Below, in pieces: positions 43,523 to 51,686 of a stretch of 64,000 bases of DNA. The DNA comes from Pelomonas candidula (GTDB taxonomy: Bacteria > Pseudomonadota > Gammaproteobacteria > Burkholderiales > Burkholderiaceae_C), in contig NZ_JBIGIC010000002.1 in the NCBI RefSeq assembly GCF_043555985.1, positions 434,001 through 498,000 of the forward strand. The letters are read 5' to 3'. A program made the position numbers and the translations under genes. Within the stretch, counting starts at the first letter, position 1. The number at the start of each line of letters is the position of its first letter. The notes below the pieces were generated by a model that did no database searches, was not told the DNA's origin, and saw nothing but the letters and a program-made list of their open reading frames with translations.

Positions 43523-44248
43523 TCAACCCCGCCCGACAAACGGCATCTGCGTCGCCATGACCGTCATGTTCAGCACGTTGGCCGACAACGGCAGGCCAGC
43601 CATGTAGACCACGGCGCGGGCGACGTCCTCGACATCCATGCGCGGCTCGACCGCCATCTGGCCGTTGGCCTGGGGCACGCCGTTGGCCATGCGCTCGGTC
43701 ATCTCGGTCGCGGCGTTGCCGATGTCGATCTGGCCGACCGCGATGTCGAAGGCGCGACCGTCCAGGCTCAGCGACTTGGTCAGGCCCGAGATCGCGTGCT
43801 TGGTGGACGTGTAGGGCGCCGAGAACGGCCGCGGGGCGTAGGCCGAGATGGAGCCGTTGTTGATGATGCGGCCGCCGCGCGGCGTCTGCGCCTTCATCAG
43901 CCCGAACGCCGCACGGGCGCACAGGAAGCTGCCGGTCAGGTTGGTGTCGACGACGGCCCGCCACTGCGCCACGGTCAGCTCGTCGATGGGCACGGCCGGC
44001 GCACCGATGCCGGCGTTGTTGAACAGCAGGTCCAGCCGGCTGAAGCGCTCGCGCAGCGTGGCGAAGGCGGCGTCGACCTGAGCCTCGTCGGCCACGTCGG
44101 TGGGCAGGGCCAGCGCATCGGGCAGGGTCTCGCGCAGCGCAGCCTCACGGCGGCCCATCAGCGCGAGCGTCCAGCCCTCGCGGGCCAGTGCGCGGGCAAC
44201 GGCGCGGCCGATGCCCGAGCCGGCGCCGGTCACGAGGGCAACTCTCAT
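43523..44248 (-). CDS. Short-chain dehydrogenase/reductase
   Basis: A 241-aa classical SDR. VALVTGAGSGIGRAVARAL binds NADP, FNNAGIGAP is the NNAG motif, IINNGSISAYAPR holds the catalytic Ser, and YTSTKHAISGLTKSL the YxxxK pair. Substrate unknown. It is co-directional with, and overlaps by 1 bp, the CsgG-like gene upstream. Confidence 0.88.
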   Translation of the reverse strand: MRVALVTGAGSGIGRAVARALAREGWTLALMGRREAALRETLPDALALPTDVADEAQVDAAFATLRERFSRLDLLFNNAGIGAPAVPIDELTVAQWRAVVDTNLTGSFLCARAAFGLMKAQTPRGGRIINNGSISAYAPRPFSAPYTSTKHAISGLTKSLSLDGRAFDIAVGQIDIGNAATEMTERMANGVPQANGQMAVEPRMDVEDVARAVVYMAGLPLSANVLNMTVMATQMPFVGRG

Positions 44249-45192
44249 CAGTTGCTGCCGCCGACCAGCGTGACCAGCGAGCGCTGCACCCAGCCGCTGA
44301 AGTTGGCCGCATCGACCTTGACGAAGCCGTCCTTGACCTCACCGGTAGCCACCAACTCCTCGCTGCGGTTCAGCGTGGCGACGACCTTGCCGTCGCGCGA
44401 CGGCGTGGCGTAGGCCTTCACATTGGAGATCTTGGGCGCGAGCATCTGGCCCGCGTTGATGGGCGCGCCGGCCTGCGTGGAGGCGGCGGCATTGGCGTCA
44501 CCGGCCGCGCTGCTGCCGCGGACCAGGCTGGGCTGGTCGCGGATGGCAATGACGATCTTGTTGTAGTTGTCGAGGAAGCTGGCCGCGATGAGCTTGCCTT
44601 CCGCGGTGCTGGTGTAGCCCCCCATGCCGCCGACGGCGCCGCCGCCGAAGCCCCAGCCGCCGATGGAGAAGTCTGTCTTGCTGGCCTTGCCTTCGGCCGC
44701 CGCGACCTGGATGCTGGAGCGCACGTCGGCGATGAGCAGGCTGGTGGAAGCGTCCTTGAACTTCAGGCCGCCGGCGATGGCGCCGACGATGCCCAGCTTG
44801 CCGCCGAGAAAGCCGCCCAGCCCGCCGCTGGTGTTGGCGCCGACCTGGACGTTGGGGGTCATGACGAAGTCGGCCGCCTGCATCTGGCCCTTGCCGACGT
44901 TGGACTCCTGGCGCATCTCGCCGGCCGAGGCCAGTGCGCGCTCCTGCTGCAGGTTCTGCATCGCCTGGCCGCGCTCGACGACATCGAAGCAGCCGGAGTT
45001 CTGCACCATCATGCGCAGCAGCGCGGCGGGCGAGCCCAGGCCGTAGTGGGACAGGTGGCTCCAGCCGTTCTGCGGTTCGGCCACGGCCAGCACGCCCAGC
45101 TTCTTGGAGCACTTCTCGACGTTGGAGCCTTCATCGGCGTGAACCGCGGTCGCCAGGCCGGCCAGCATCATCACAGACAGCATCTTCTTCAT
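44248..45192 (-). CDS. CsgG/HfaB-like protein with C-terminal SH3 domain
   Basis: A 314-aa exported protein. After a signal peptide (AGLATAVHA-D), LGVLAVAEPQNGWSHLSHYG and LLRMMVQNSGCFDVVERGQA match the CsgG-like fold seen in curli secretion pores and related lipoproteins. GGLGGFLGGKLGIVGAIAGG is a Gly-rich loop where CsgG forms its pore. Residues 255-314 resemble a bacterial SH3 domain (YATPSRDGKVVATLNRSEEL, GWVQRSLV). No lipobox Cys is seen at the signal site, and no curli genes are near, so it may act on another export or envelope task. Confidence 0.75.
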   Translation of the reverse strand: MKKMLSVMMLAGLATAVHADEGSNVEKCSKKLGVLAVAEPQNGWSHLSHYGLGSPAALLRMMVQNSGCFDVVERGQAMQNLQQERALASAGEMRQESNVGKGQMQAADFVMTPNVQVGANTSGGLGGFLGGKLGIVGAIAGGLKFKDASTSLLIADVRSSIQVAAAEGKASKTDFSIGGWGFGGGAVGGMGGYTSTAEGKLIAASFLDNYNKIVIAIRDQPSLVRGSSAAGDANAAASTQAGAPINAGQMLAPKISNVKAYATPSRDGKVVATLNRSEELVATGEVKDGFVKVDAANFSGWVQRSLVTLVGGSN

Positions 45193-45284
45193 GTCGTTCC
45201 TCTCGGTCATCTTGTGAACAGGCAATTGTGCCCAGCGCCGCCGGCCGCTCGCATCCTCAGCCCACACGGGTGGTGTCGCCTGGA

Positions 45285-47645
45285 TCAGGGTCGCAGCACC
45301 AGGCGATGGGCCGTCTCGCCAGGCAGGAAGGGCAGCGCCTCGCCGGCCAGCCACGTGGCATGGTCGGCACGGTAGAACGGCGACAGCGGGTGGCCGCTCT
45401 GGCCGCCGGGGATGACCAGCAGGCCCTGCTCCTCGTGGCCGGGCGAGACGACCATGCGCTCGCTCTGGCCGTGGCCCTGGTAGTGCACGCGCGGCATGTG
45501 GGCGTCGCCGGCCATGCCCTGCGAGGCCTGGTCCAGCCAGCCCGACAGCGCCGGCACGGCTGCGCCCAGCGGGTGGCGCATGCGCGTGGGGTTGTCGGCG
45601 CCCCAGGTCGCCGCGGCAAGGCTGCCGTGCTTGTCCAACAGTTCCTTGCGGCTGTCCAGCACGGCGCGCTGCAGCAGCTCGGGCCAGCTCTTGGCCGTGG
45701 CCGGCAACGTGTCGGGCCGCGCGGCCTGGATCAGTGCCCAGCCGGGCGTCTCGGGCACGATCTTCAGGTCGGCCAGCTTCAGGCCCTGCGCCTCCAGCAG
45801 GCCGGCCAGCGGCGCGAACAGCTGCTTCAGCACCTCCAGGCGGAAGCTGCGCACGAGCAGGTAGCCGACCGCATCCGGCCGCGCCGCCTCGGCACTCTTC
45901 TCGACCTCGGCGCGGTACTCCGCCAGGCCGTTGGCGGCGACGAAATCGGGTGTCAGCACCTGGGTCAGCAGCAGCTGGCGCCAGTGCTGCAGGAACAGCG
46001 CGCGATGGTCCAGCTGGATGGCCAGCAGGCCGGCCTCGTCGAACTTGTCCTGCGCGCGCAGGTCGTCGCGGATCTGCATCGCGCGGGCGCCTAGGTCGTA
46101 GCCGCCGTTGCCCAGCGTCTTGAGCGCGTCGCCGCCGACCATGCGCGCGTTGGCCGTCCACAGCCGGCCGTCCGCCGGGTCGACGACCCGGGGCTGCTCG
46201 GCGGCGCTCAGGTAGCCCTGCCAGCGCGAGCGGCCGTCGCTCCAGTCCTGTGGGCGGTCGATGTCCTCGCTGCCGACGCGTTTGGGAATCGCGCCGATGA
46301 CGGTCCACGCGATGCGGCCGCCCGCGTCGGCCACGACCAGGTTCTGGTGCGGCACGCCGGTGCCGGCGGCCAGCTTGACGGCCTCGTCGACGTTGCCGGC
46401 CGTCTCCAGCCGCATGAGGTTCAGGTTCATGCCTTGCGGGTCGTGCGCGACCCAGCGCAGCACGTAGGCCTGCCCCTTGGGCGCCTGCTGCGGCATGACC
46501 GGGCCCCACTCGCTTTCGAGCACCTCGTAGTCCACCGCGTCGCCGTTGGCGACCTCGATGCGTTCCACCGCCTTCGTCAGCGGCTTCTCGGCGCCGCCGG
46601 CCAGGTAGTGCGTGCCCGACGCGTTGAGCTTGAGCGTGACGACATCGGCCCAGTCGGAGGTCGTGTTCGTGAAGCCCCAGGCCACGTGGCCGTTGCTGCC
46701 GACGACAAGCAGCGGCGTGCCCGGCAGCGTCGCGCCGGCCACGTCGTGGGCACCGGCGCCGTCCTTCCACTTCATGCGGGCCTTGAACCAGGTGCCGGGC
46801 GAACGCAGGTCCAGGTGCATGTCGTTGGCCAGGATGGCCCGGCCGCCGGCGCCATGCGCGGCAGCGACGGCGAAGTTGTTGCTGCCGAGGATGCGCGAGT
46901 CGCGCGGCTCGCAGTCGCTGCAGGCGACCTTGGCCGCGCGCAGCACGTCGGGCAGCGGGCCGGCCGGCAGCGGTACGGCGGTGACGCGGCTGTCGTCGAG
47001 CGCGGCCTGCCAGTCGGCGCTGTGCTGCGTCAGGAAGGCATACCAGTCGGCCGGCACGGCGTCGTGCAGCAGGCCCATGGCGAGGTCGTCGCGGCCTTGG
47101 GCGTTCTGCAGGTCCAGGTACATGCCGTAGGCCACCAGCACCGTGTCGGCCGCGACCCAGGGCTTGGGCGACTGGCGCAGCAGCAGGTACTCGGGCGGGC
47201 GGCTACCCAGGGCCTCCAGGCCGGCGTTCACGCCGGTCACGTAGGCGTCCAGCACGGCACGCTCGTCGGCCGGCAGCGCGGCGATGCCCATCTCCGCGCG
47301 GTGGCGGAAGCGGTGCAGGCGGCGGGCCTTGTCCAGCGGCAGCGCCTTGGGGCCGACCAGCGCTGACAGCTCGCCGGCCGCGTTGCGACGCATCAGGTCC
47401 ATCTGGAAGAAGCGTTCCTGCGCGTGCACGAAGCCGAGCGCCCGCGCGACGTCGAGGCGGTTCTCGGCCGTCACGGTCAGGTAGCCGCGCGCGTCGCGCT
47501 GCGCCTCGGCGGGCGCGCTGAACGCGGCGACGGTGCGTTCGCCGTCGAGCTGGGCGAGGCTGGCTCGCAGGGCCAGCCAGATTGCGAGGGCCAGCAGCGC
47601 AACCAGCAGCAGCAAGCCGACAAGGATTCGCTTCAACCACGTCAT
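45285..47645 (-). CDS. Penicillin-acylase-family Ntn hydrolase
   Basis: A 786-aa enzyme that is probably exported and self-cleaving. Residues 4-30 form a signal/anchor. The alpha part has ENRLDVARALGFVHAQERFF; the new N-terminal Ser of the beta chain is expected at Ser-255 in LGSNNFAVA; GHVAWGFTNT and ANDMHLDL are further family blocks. Family members cleave beta-lactams, acyl-homoserine lactones or N-acyl amino acids; quorum-quenching activity is possible but not shown. It starts at the SDR stop codon (1-bp overlap), suggesting a joint operon. Confidence 0.9.
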   Translation of the reverse strand: MTWLKRILVGLLLLVALLALAIWLALRASLAQLDGERTVAAFSAPAEAQRDARGYLTVTAENRLDVARALGFVHAQERFFQMDLMRRNAAGELSALVGPKALPLDKARRLHRFRHRAEMGIAALPADERAVLDAYVTGVNAGLEALGSRPPEYLLLRQSPKPWVAADTVLVAYGMYLDLQNAQGRDDLAMGLLHDAVPADWYAFLTQHSADWQAALDDSRVTAVPLPAGPLPDVLRAAKVACSDCEPRDSRILGSNNFAVAAAHGAGGRAILANDMHLDLRSPGTWFKARMKWKDGAGAHDVAGATLPGTPLLVVGSNGHVAWGFTNTTSDWADVVTLKLNASGTHYLAGGAEKPLTKAVERIEVANGDAVDYEVLESEWGPVMPQQAPKGQAYVLRWVAHDPQGMNLNLMRLETAGNVDEAVKLAAGTGVPHQNLVVADAGGRIAWTVIGAIPKRVGSEDIDRPQDWSDGRSRWQGYLSAAEQPRVVDPADGRLWTANARMVGGDALKTLGNGGYDLGARAMQIRDDLRAQDKFDEAGLLAIQLDHRALFLQHWRQLLLTQVLTPDFVAANGLAEYRAEVEKSAEAARPDAVGYLLVRSFRLEVLKQLFAPLAGLLEAQGLKLADLKIVPETPGWALIQAARPDTLPATAKSWPELLQRAVLDSRKELLDKHGSLAAATWGADNPTRMRHPLGAAVPALSGWLDQASQGMAGDAHMPRVHYQGHGQSERMVVSPGHEEQGLLVIPGGQSGHPLSPFYRADHATWLAGEALPFLPGETAHRLVLRP

Positions 47646-48433
47646 CAGAATGTCCCCGGGTAGCTGCCCCCGTCGAGCAGGATGTTCTGGCCGGTCAGGT
47701 AGCCGGCATGGGCGCTGCACAGCATCGCGCAGATCGCGCCGAATTCGGCCGCGGTGCCGAAGCGCTGCGCGGGAATGGCCGCGCGGCGCTTGGCCGTGAG
47801 ATCACCGAGCGGTTCGCCGGACCTGGCCGCCGCACCGGCCATGTTCTTGCGCAGGCGGTCGGTATCGAACGCGCCGGGCAGCAGGTTGTTGATCGTCACG
47901 TTGGCACCGGCCAAGCGCGGCTGGCGGGCCACGCCGGCGACGAAACCGGTCAGCCCCGAGCGCGCACCGTTGGACAGGCCCAGCGTGTCGATGGGCGCCT
48001 TGACGGCGCCGGACGTGATGTTGACGACGCGGCCGAAGCCGCGGGCGGCCATGCCGTCGACAGTGGCCTTGATGAGGGCGATGGGTGCCAGCATGTTGGC
48101 CTCCAGCGCGGCCAGCCACTGTTCGCGGTCCCAGTCGCGGAAGTCGCCGGGCGGTGGGCCGCCGGCGTTGTTGACGAGGATGTCGACCTGCGGGCAGGCG
48201 GCCAACGCGTCGGCGCGGCCTTGCTCGGTGGCAATGTCACCGACGACGGTCTTGACCTCGGCAGCCGGGTTCAACCCCTTGAGCGCCGCTGCCGTCGACA
48301 GCAGATCGCTCTCTCCGCGCGCCGTGATGACGACGTTGACGCCCTCGCTCACCAGCGCCTCGGCACAGCCCCGCCCGAGGCCCCTGCTCGCCGCGCAGAC
48401 CAGCGCCCAGCGGCCTTTCAGTCCCAGATCCAT
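47645..48433 (-). CDS. SDR-family protein lacking the YxxxK pair
   Basis: A 262-aa Rossmann protein resembling FabG-like reductases: LVCAASRGLGRGCAEALV is the cofactor motif (SRGLG), LVNNAGGPPPGDF the NNAG block and VVNITSGAVKAPI the Ser region. At the active-site helix LSNGARSGLTGFVAG replaces the usual YxxxK pattern (S-N-G-A-R), so Tyr and Lys are both lost. This subgroup exists in other proteobacteria; it may use other residues or be non-catalytic. ILLDGGSYPGTF ends the protein. Operon with the penicillin-acylase-like gene. Confidence 0.85.
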   Translation of the reverse strand: MDLGLKGRWALVCAASRGLGRGCAEALVSEGVNVVITARGESDLLSTAAALKGLNPAAEVKTVVGDIATEQGRADALAACPQVDILVNNAGGPPPGDFRDWDREQWLAALEANMLAPIALIKATVDGMAARGFGRVVNITSGAVKAPIDTLGLSNGARSGLTGFVAGVARQPRLAGANVTINNLLPGAFDTDRLRKNMAGAAARSGEPLGDLTAKRRAAIPAQRFGTAAEFGAICAMLCSAHAGYLTGQNILLDGGSYPGTF

Positions 48434-48511
48434 GTCAGCTCCCCGACCGCGCCGCGCGGCCTCGACAGGCCCGCATCATCGCGCGGTCGAAGGCGGCGCT
48501 ACGCGCCGCGG

Positions 48512-49624
48512 TCAGCGCTTGAATTTGCCGTCTTCCGACACGATGGACACGTCGGTGTACTCCAGCCCGCTGTGATCCTTCTCGGTGTAGTGCACCTGCA
48601 GGCCGCCGAGGTCGATGCGGGCGCCGTCCAGCGCCTTGTTGACGCTCTCGCGCGTGATGTCCTTGCCCGCCTTGCGCAGCGTCTCGACGACCAGCTTGGC
48701 CGCGGCGTAGCCCTCGATGTGGGCGGGCGTCAGCTCATTGCGACCGGCCGCCTTGGCGATGCTCAGCGCCTCCCGCACCATCAGGTTGGCGGTCGAGCGC
48801 TCGTAGGGGAACAGCTGCGTGACGATGACGCCGCGGCCGTTCTCGCCCAACGCCTTCACGAAGTCGGGCGACGCGTTGTTGGACAGCGTGGCGACCTGCG
48901 CCGTCGAGCCCGCCGCACGCAGCGCGTTGACGCCCTCGACGACGGCATACGACGGCCCGATCAACACGACGGCCTCGATGTTGGCGTTGGCGATGGCCCG
49001 CATCGTCGGCCCGAGATCCGGCTTGTTGCGGTCGAAGCGCAGGTTGGACAGCGCACGCAGCTTCAGGTCGTCCAGGCCCTTGATGGCGCCCTTGCCGGCG
49101 TCGTTGCCGAACGGGTCGTTGACCTGCACGATGGTGATGCGCTTCACGCCGATGCTGGCGAGGTGCTTGACCGCGCGCTCGGCCTCCTTCTGGTAGCTGG
49201 CGCGCAGGTGGTAGACGTAGGGCTGCACCGGCTCGTACAGGCTGATGGCGCCAGTGGCCGGCGCGATCAGCGGGAGCTTGTTCTCCTTGAGCACTGGCAG
49301 CATCGCCTCGGTCGGGCCGGTACCGCGGCTCAGCATCAGCGCGAGCACGCCCTGGCCGGCCAGCGCCTTGGCCTGCGCCGCGGCGGTCCTGTCGTCGTAC
49401 TTGTCGTCCGCGGTGACAAGCTCGATGTTCTGGCCCTTGATGCCCCCCTGCGCGTTGACCGAGTCGAAGTACAACCGCGCGCCCTCGGCGCTCTCCTGCA
49501 CGACGCTGGCCACGGGGCCGCTGAAACCGGCGACCATGCCGATGCGCAACGTGCCCTGCGCGGACGCGCTTTCCATACCCATGCAGGCAGCGAACGCCGC
49601 CGCCACGACAACCCAACGTTTCAC
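48512..49624 (-). CDS. Branched-chain-amino-acid-type solute-binding protein
   Basis: A 370-aa periplasmic protein of the type 1 binding fold (LivJ-like, Peripla_BP_6). The signal peptide ends at ASA-Q; LRIGMVAGFSGPVASVVQES, GGIKGQNIELVTADDKYDD and ILVEYTDVSIVSED-like blocks are typical. No permease or ATPase genes are adjacent, so it may feed a distant transporter or serve as the sensing partner of the divergent histidine kinase. GTG 49624 is chosen since GGGAGA lies 8 bases upstream; a GTG at 49645 is possible. Confidence 0.85.
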   Translation of the reverse strand: MKRWVVVAAAFAACMGMESASAQGTLRIGMVAGFSGPVASVVQESAEGARLYFDSVNAQGGIKGQNIELVTADDKYDDRTAAAQAKALAGQGVLALMLSRGTGPTEAMLPVLKENKLPLIAPATGAISLYEPVQPYVYHLRASYQKEAERAVKHLASIGVKRITIVQVNDPFGNDAGKGAIKGLDDLKLRALSNLRFDRNKPDLGPTMRAIANANIEAVVLIGPSYAVVEGVNALRAAGSTAQVATLSNNASPDFVKALGENGRGVIVTQLFPYERSTANLMVREALSIAKAAGRNELTPAHIEGYAAAKLVVETLRKAGKDITRESVNKALDGARIDLGGLQVHYTEKDHSGLEYTDVSIVSEDGKFKR

Positions 49625-49810
49625 TGTTGTTCTCCCGAGCCGCACCGCTCCGGCGCGCTGAGCGGCGGATTGTGGGCCCAGCCCCCACGAATGAAGGAGG
49701 CCCCTTCCCCCAGGAAAAACCCGGACCTCCGGCAGCTCGTCTGCGCATTTCGACCGGTTTTCGCCGACCTACACTCCTTCGGCCTGCCGCGCCACCGCGC
49801 GTCGCCCTTC

Positions 49811-51436
49811 ATGTCGGACCGCATCGCATCGCCGCCACTCCCCCTGCCACCGCCGACGCCGCGTCCGTTCGGCTGGCAGCGCAACTCGCTGACGTTCGCC
49901 GTCGTGCTGGCGCTGCTGCTGGGCCTGCTGCTGCCGACGACGGCCGTGCTGCTGTACGACGTGCAGCGCACGCGCGAGACGGCGATGGAGGACCTGAGGC
50001 GAGACCTGGCACGCACGAGCGAGGTGATGTCGCTGTCGCTGGCCGAGCCGGTCTGGCAGGTCTCGCCGGACCTGGCCGAACCCATGGTCAAGGCCCAGGT
50101 GGACGACCCTCGCTTCCTGGCCGTGAAGGTGGTCGAGCCGGCGTCGTCAACGCCTTTCCTGTCCTTCGAGCGCCACCAGGATGTCGACGATGCGTCGCTG
50201 ACGCTGAGCCAGACGCGTCCCATCCAGCGCGATGGCCGCGAGATCGCGCGGCTGACGATCACGATGACCGCCGCGCCGCTGCTGCAGGCCAAGCGTGCAG
50301 AGGTCTGGCGCACGGTCTGGCGCAGCGGCCTGACGCTGACGCTGTCGCTGGTACTGATGCTGTGGGTGCTGCAGCGCTACATGCTGCGCCCCATGACCGC
50401 GCTGACCGCCTCGGCCGAAGCACTGGCCGCGGGTCGCCTGGGCCAGCCGCTTCACGTCAGCGGCGCAGACGAGATTGCGCGCGTCGGCATCGCGATGGAA
50501 CGCATGCGCCAGGCGCTGCTGTCGGCCTTCGAGGCGCTGCGCCAGCACAACCTCAACCTCGAGGAAACCGTCGCCCAGCGCACCGCCGAGCTGACGACCA
50601 GCAACGCGGAACTCTCCAACGCGCTGCAGACGCTGCAGGCGGCGCAGCGTGAGCTGGTCGAGTCCGAGAAGCTCGCCTCGCTGGGGCGGCTGGTGGCCGG
50701 CGTCGCGCACGAGCTGAACACGCCACTGGGCAACGCGCTGACGGTGGTGTCGACGCTGGACGACCGCTACAAGCAGCTGGAGCTGATGCTGTCGGGCGGC
50801 GTGCAGCTGCGCCGCAGCACGCTGGAGGAGCTGGCACGCGACACGCGGCGCGCGCAGGACATCCTGCAGCGCAACGTCCAGAAAGCCGCCGACCTGGTGC
50901 GCGACTTCAAGCAGGTCGCCATCGATCAGACAGCCGACCTGCGCCGCGACTTCGATCTCGGCAAGGTCGTCGAGGACGTGCTGGTCATGGTGGAGCCCAG
51001 CTTCAAGAAGACACCGTTCGTCATCGAGACCCAGCTCTGCCACGGCCTGACGATGAACAGCTACCCCGGTGCGCTGGGCCAGGTGCTGACCAACCTGCTG
51101 ATGAACGCGCTGGTGCACGGCCTGGAGGGCAACGAGCACGGCCGCGTCACGGTGCGCTGCGCGGCGCTGAACGCCGGCGAGGCCGAGCTCAGCGTGACGG
51201 ACGACGGCCGCGGCATGGACGAGTCGGTGCGCCGACGCATCTTCGACCCCTTCTTCACGACCAAGCTCGGCACGGGGGGCTCGGGGCTGGGCATGCACAT
51301 CGTGCACAGCATCGTGACCAACGTGCTGGGCGGCCAGATCGAGGTCAAGTCCTCGCCCGGCCAGGGCACGCAGATGCTGATGCGCCTGCCGCTGAACGCG
51401 CCTCAGCGCGCCGCCGCAGAATCAGCTGTTCACTGA
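49811..51436 (+). CDS. Orphan sensor histidine kinase with periplasmic sensor domain
   Basis: A 541-aa inner-membrane kinase. Two membrane helices (about 27-49 and 171-188) bracket a periplasmic domain of 120 residues; then HAMP (189-240), a coiled coil (240-285), the H box VAHELNTPLGN with His-300, and an ATPase domain with N box NLLMNALVHGLE, G1 DDGRGMDES and GGSGLGMHIV. No response regulator gene is adjacent. The frame extends 700 codons upstream as an antisense shadow; ATG 49811 gives a proper N-terminus. It faces the solute-binding gene, a pairing that suggests joint signalling. Confidence 0.9.
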   Translation: MSDRIASPPLPLPPPTPRPFGWQRNSLTFAVVLALLLGLLLPTTAVLLYDVQRTRETAMEDLRRDLARTSEVMSLSLAEPVWQVSPDLAEPMVKAQVDDPRFLAVKVVEPASSTPFLSFERHQDVDDASLTLSQTRPIQRDGREIARLTITMTAAPLLQAKRAEVWRTVWRSGLTLTLSLVLMLWVLQRYMLRPMTALTASAEALAAGRLGQPLHVSGADEIARVGIAMERMRQALLSAFEALRQHNLNLEETVAQRTAELTTSNAELSNALQTLQAAQRELVESEKLASLGRLVAGVAHELNTPLGNALTVVSTLDDRYKQLELMLSGGVQLRRSTLEELARDTRRAQDILQRNVQKAADLVRDFKQVAIDQTADLRRDFDLGKVVEDVLVMVEPSFKKTPFVIETQLCHGLTMNSYPGALGQVLTNLLMNALVHGLEGNEHGRVTVRCAALNAGEAELSVTDDGRGMDESVRRRIFDPFFTTKLGTGGSGLGMHIVHSIVTNVLGGQIEVKSSPGQGTQMLMRLPLNAPQRAAAESAVH

Positions 51437-51630
51437 GACGCAGCGGAAGCCGGCGCGGACGCCGCTTCGACGGCAGCAGTCACGGCGGCCGACGCGGCCT
51501 CGGAAGCGGCCGGCTCGTGCGCCGCCACGTCGTGCTTCTCGCCGCCCAGGTCGATGTTGCCGCCACTCTTGGTCAGGATGAACAGCGCCAGCGCGGCAAA
51601 GGCGATGAAGCCAACGATCAACTTCCACAT
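51430..51630 (-). CDS. Small single-helix membrane protein, 66 aa
   Basis: WKLIVGFIAFAALALFILTK forms one membrane helix at the N-terminus, then SGGNIDLGGEKHDVAAHEP and an Ala/Ser/Glu-rich tail. Similar small proteins occur in Burkholderiales without known function. ATG 51630 gives the helix at once; the frame is open 20 codons further upstream. It overlaps the kinase stop by 7 bp, convergent. Confidence 0.6.
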   Translation of the reverse strand: MWKLIVGFIAFAALALFILTKSGGNIDLGGEKHDVAAHEPAASEAASAAVTAAVEAASAPASAASQ

Positions 51631-51686
51631 GCTCGGGTCTCCACAGGTTTGAAACTGCGGCGCATTCTGGTGCCCGAGGCTGACGC

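Noticed and set aside
47582..49810. Long upstream extension of the sensor kinase frame
   Set aside because: It runs antisense across an SDR and the solute-binding protein gene and lacks protein-like features; the kinase has a normal N-terminus at 49811.
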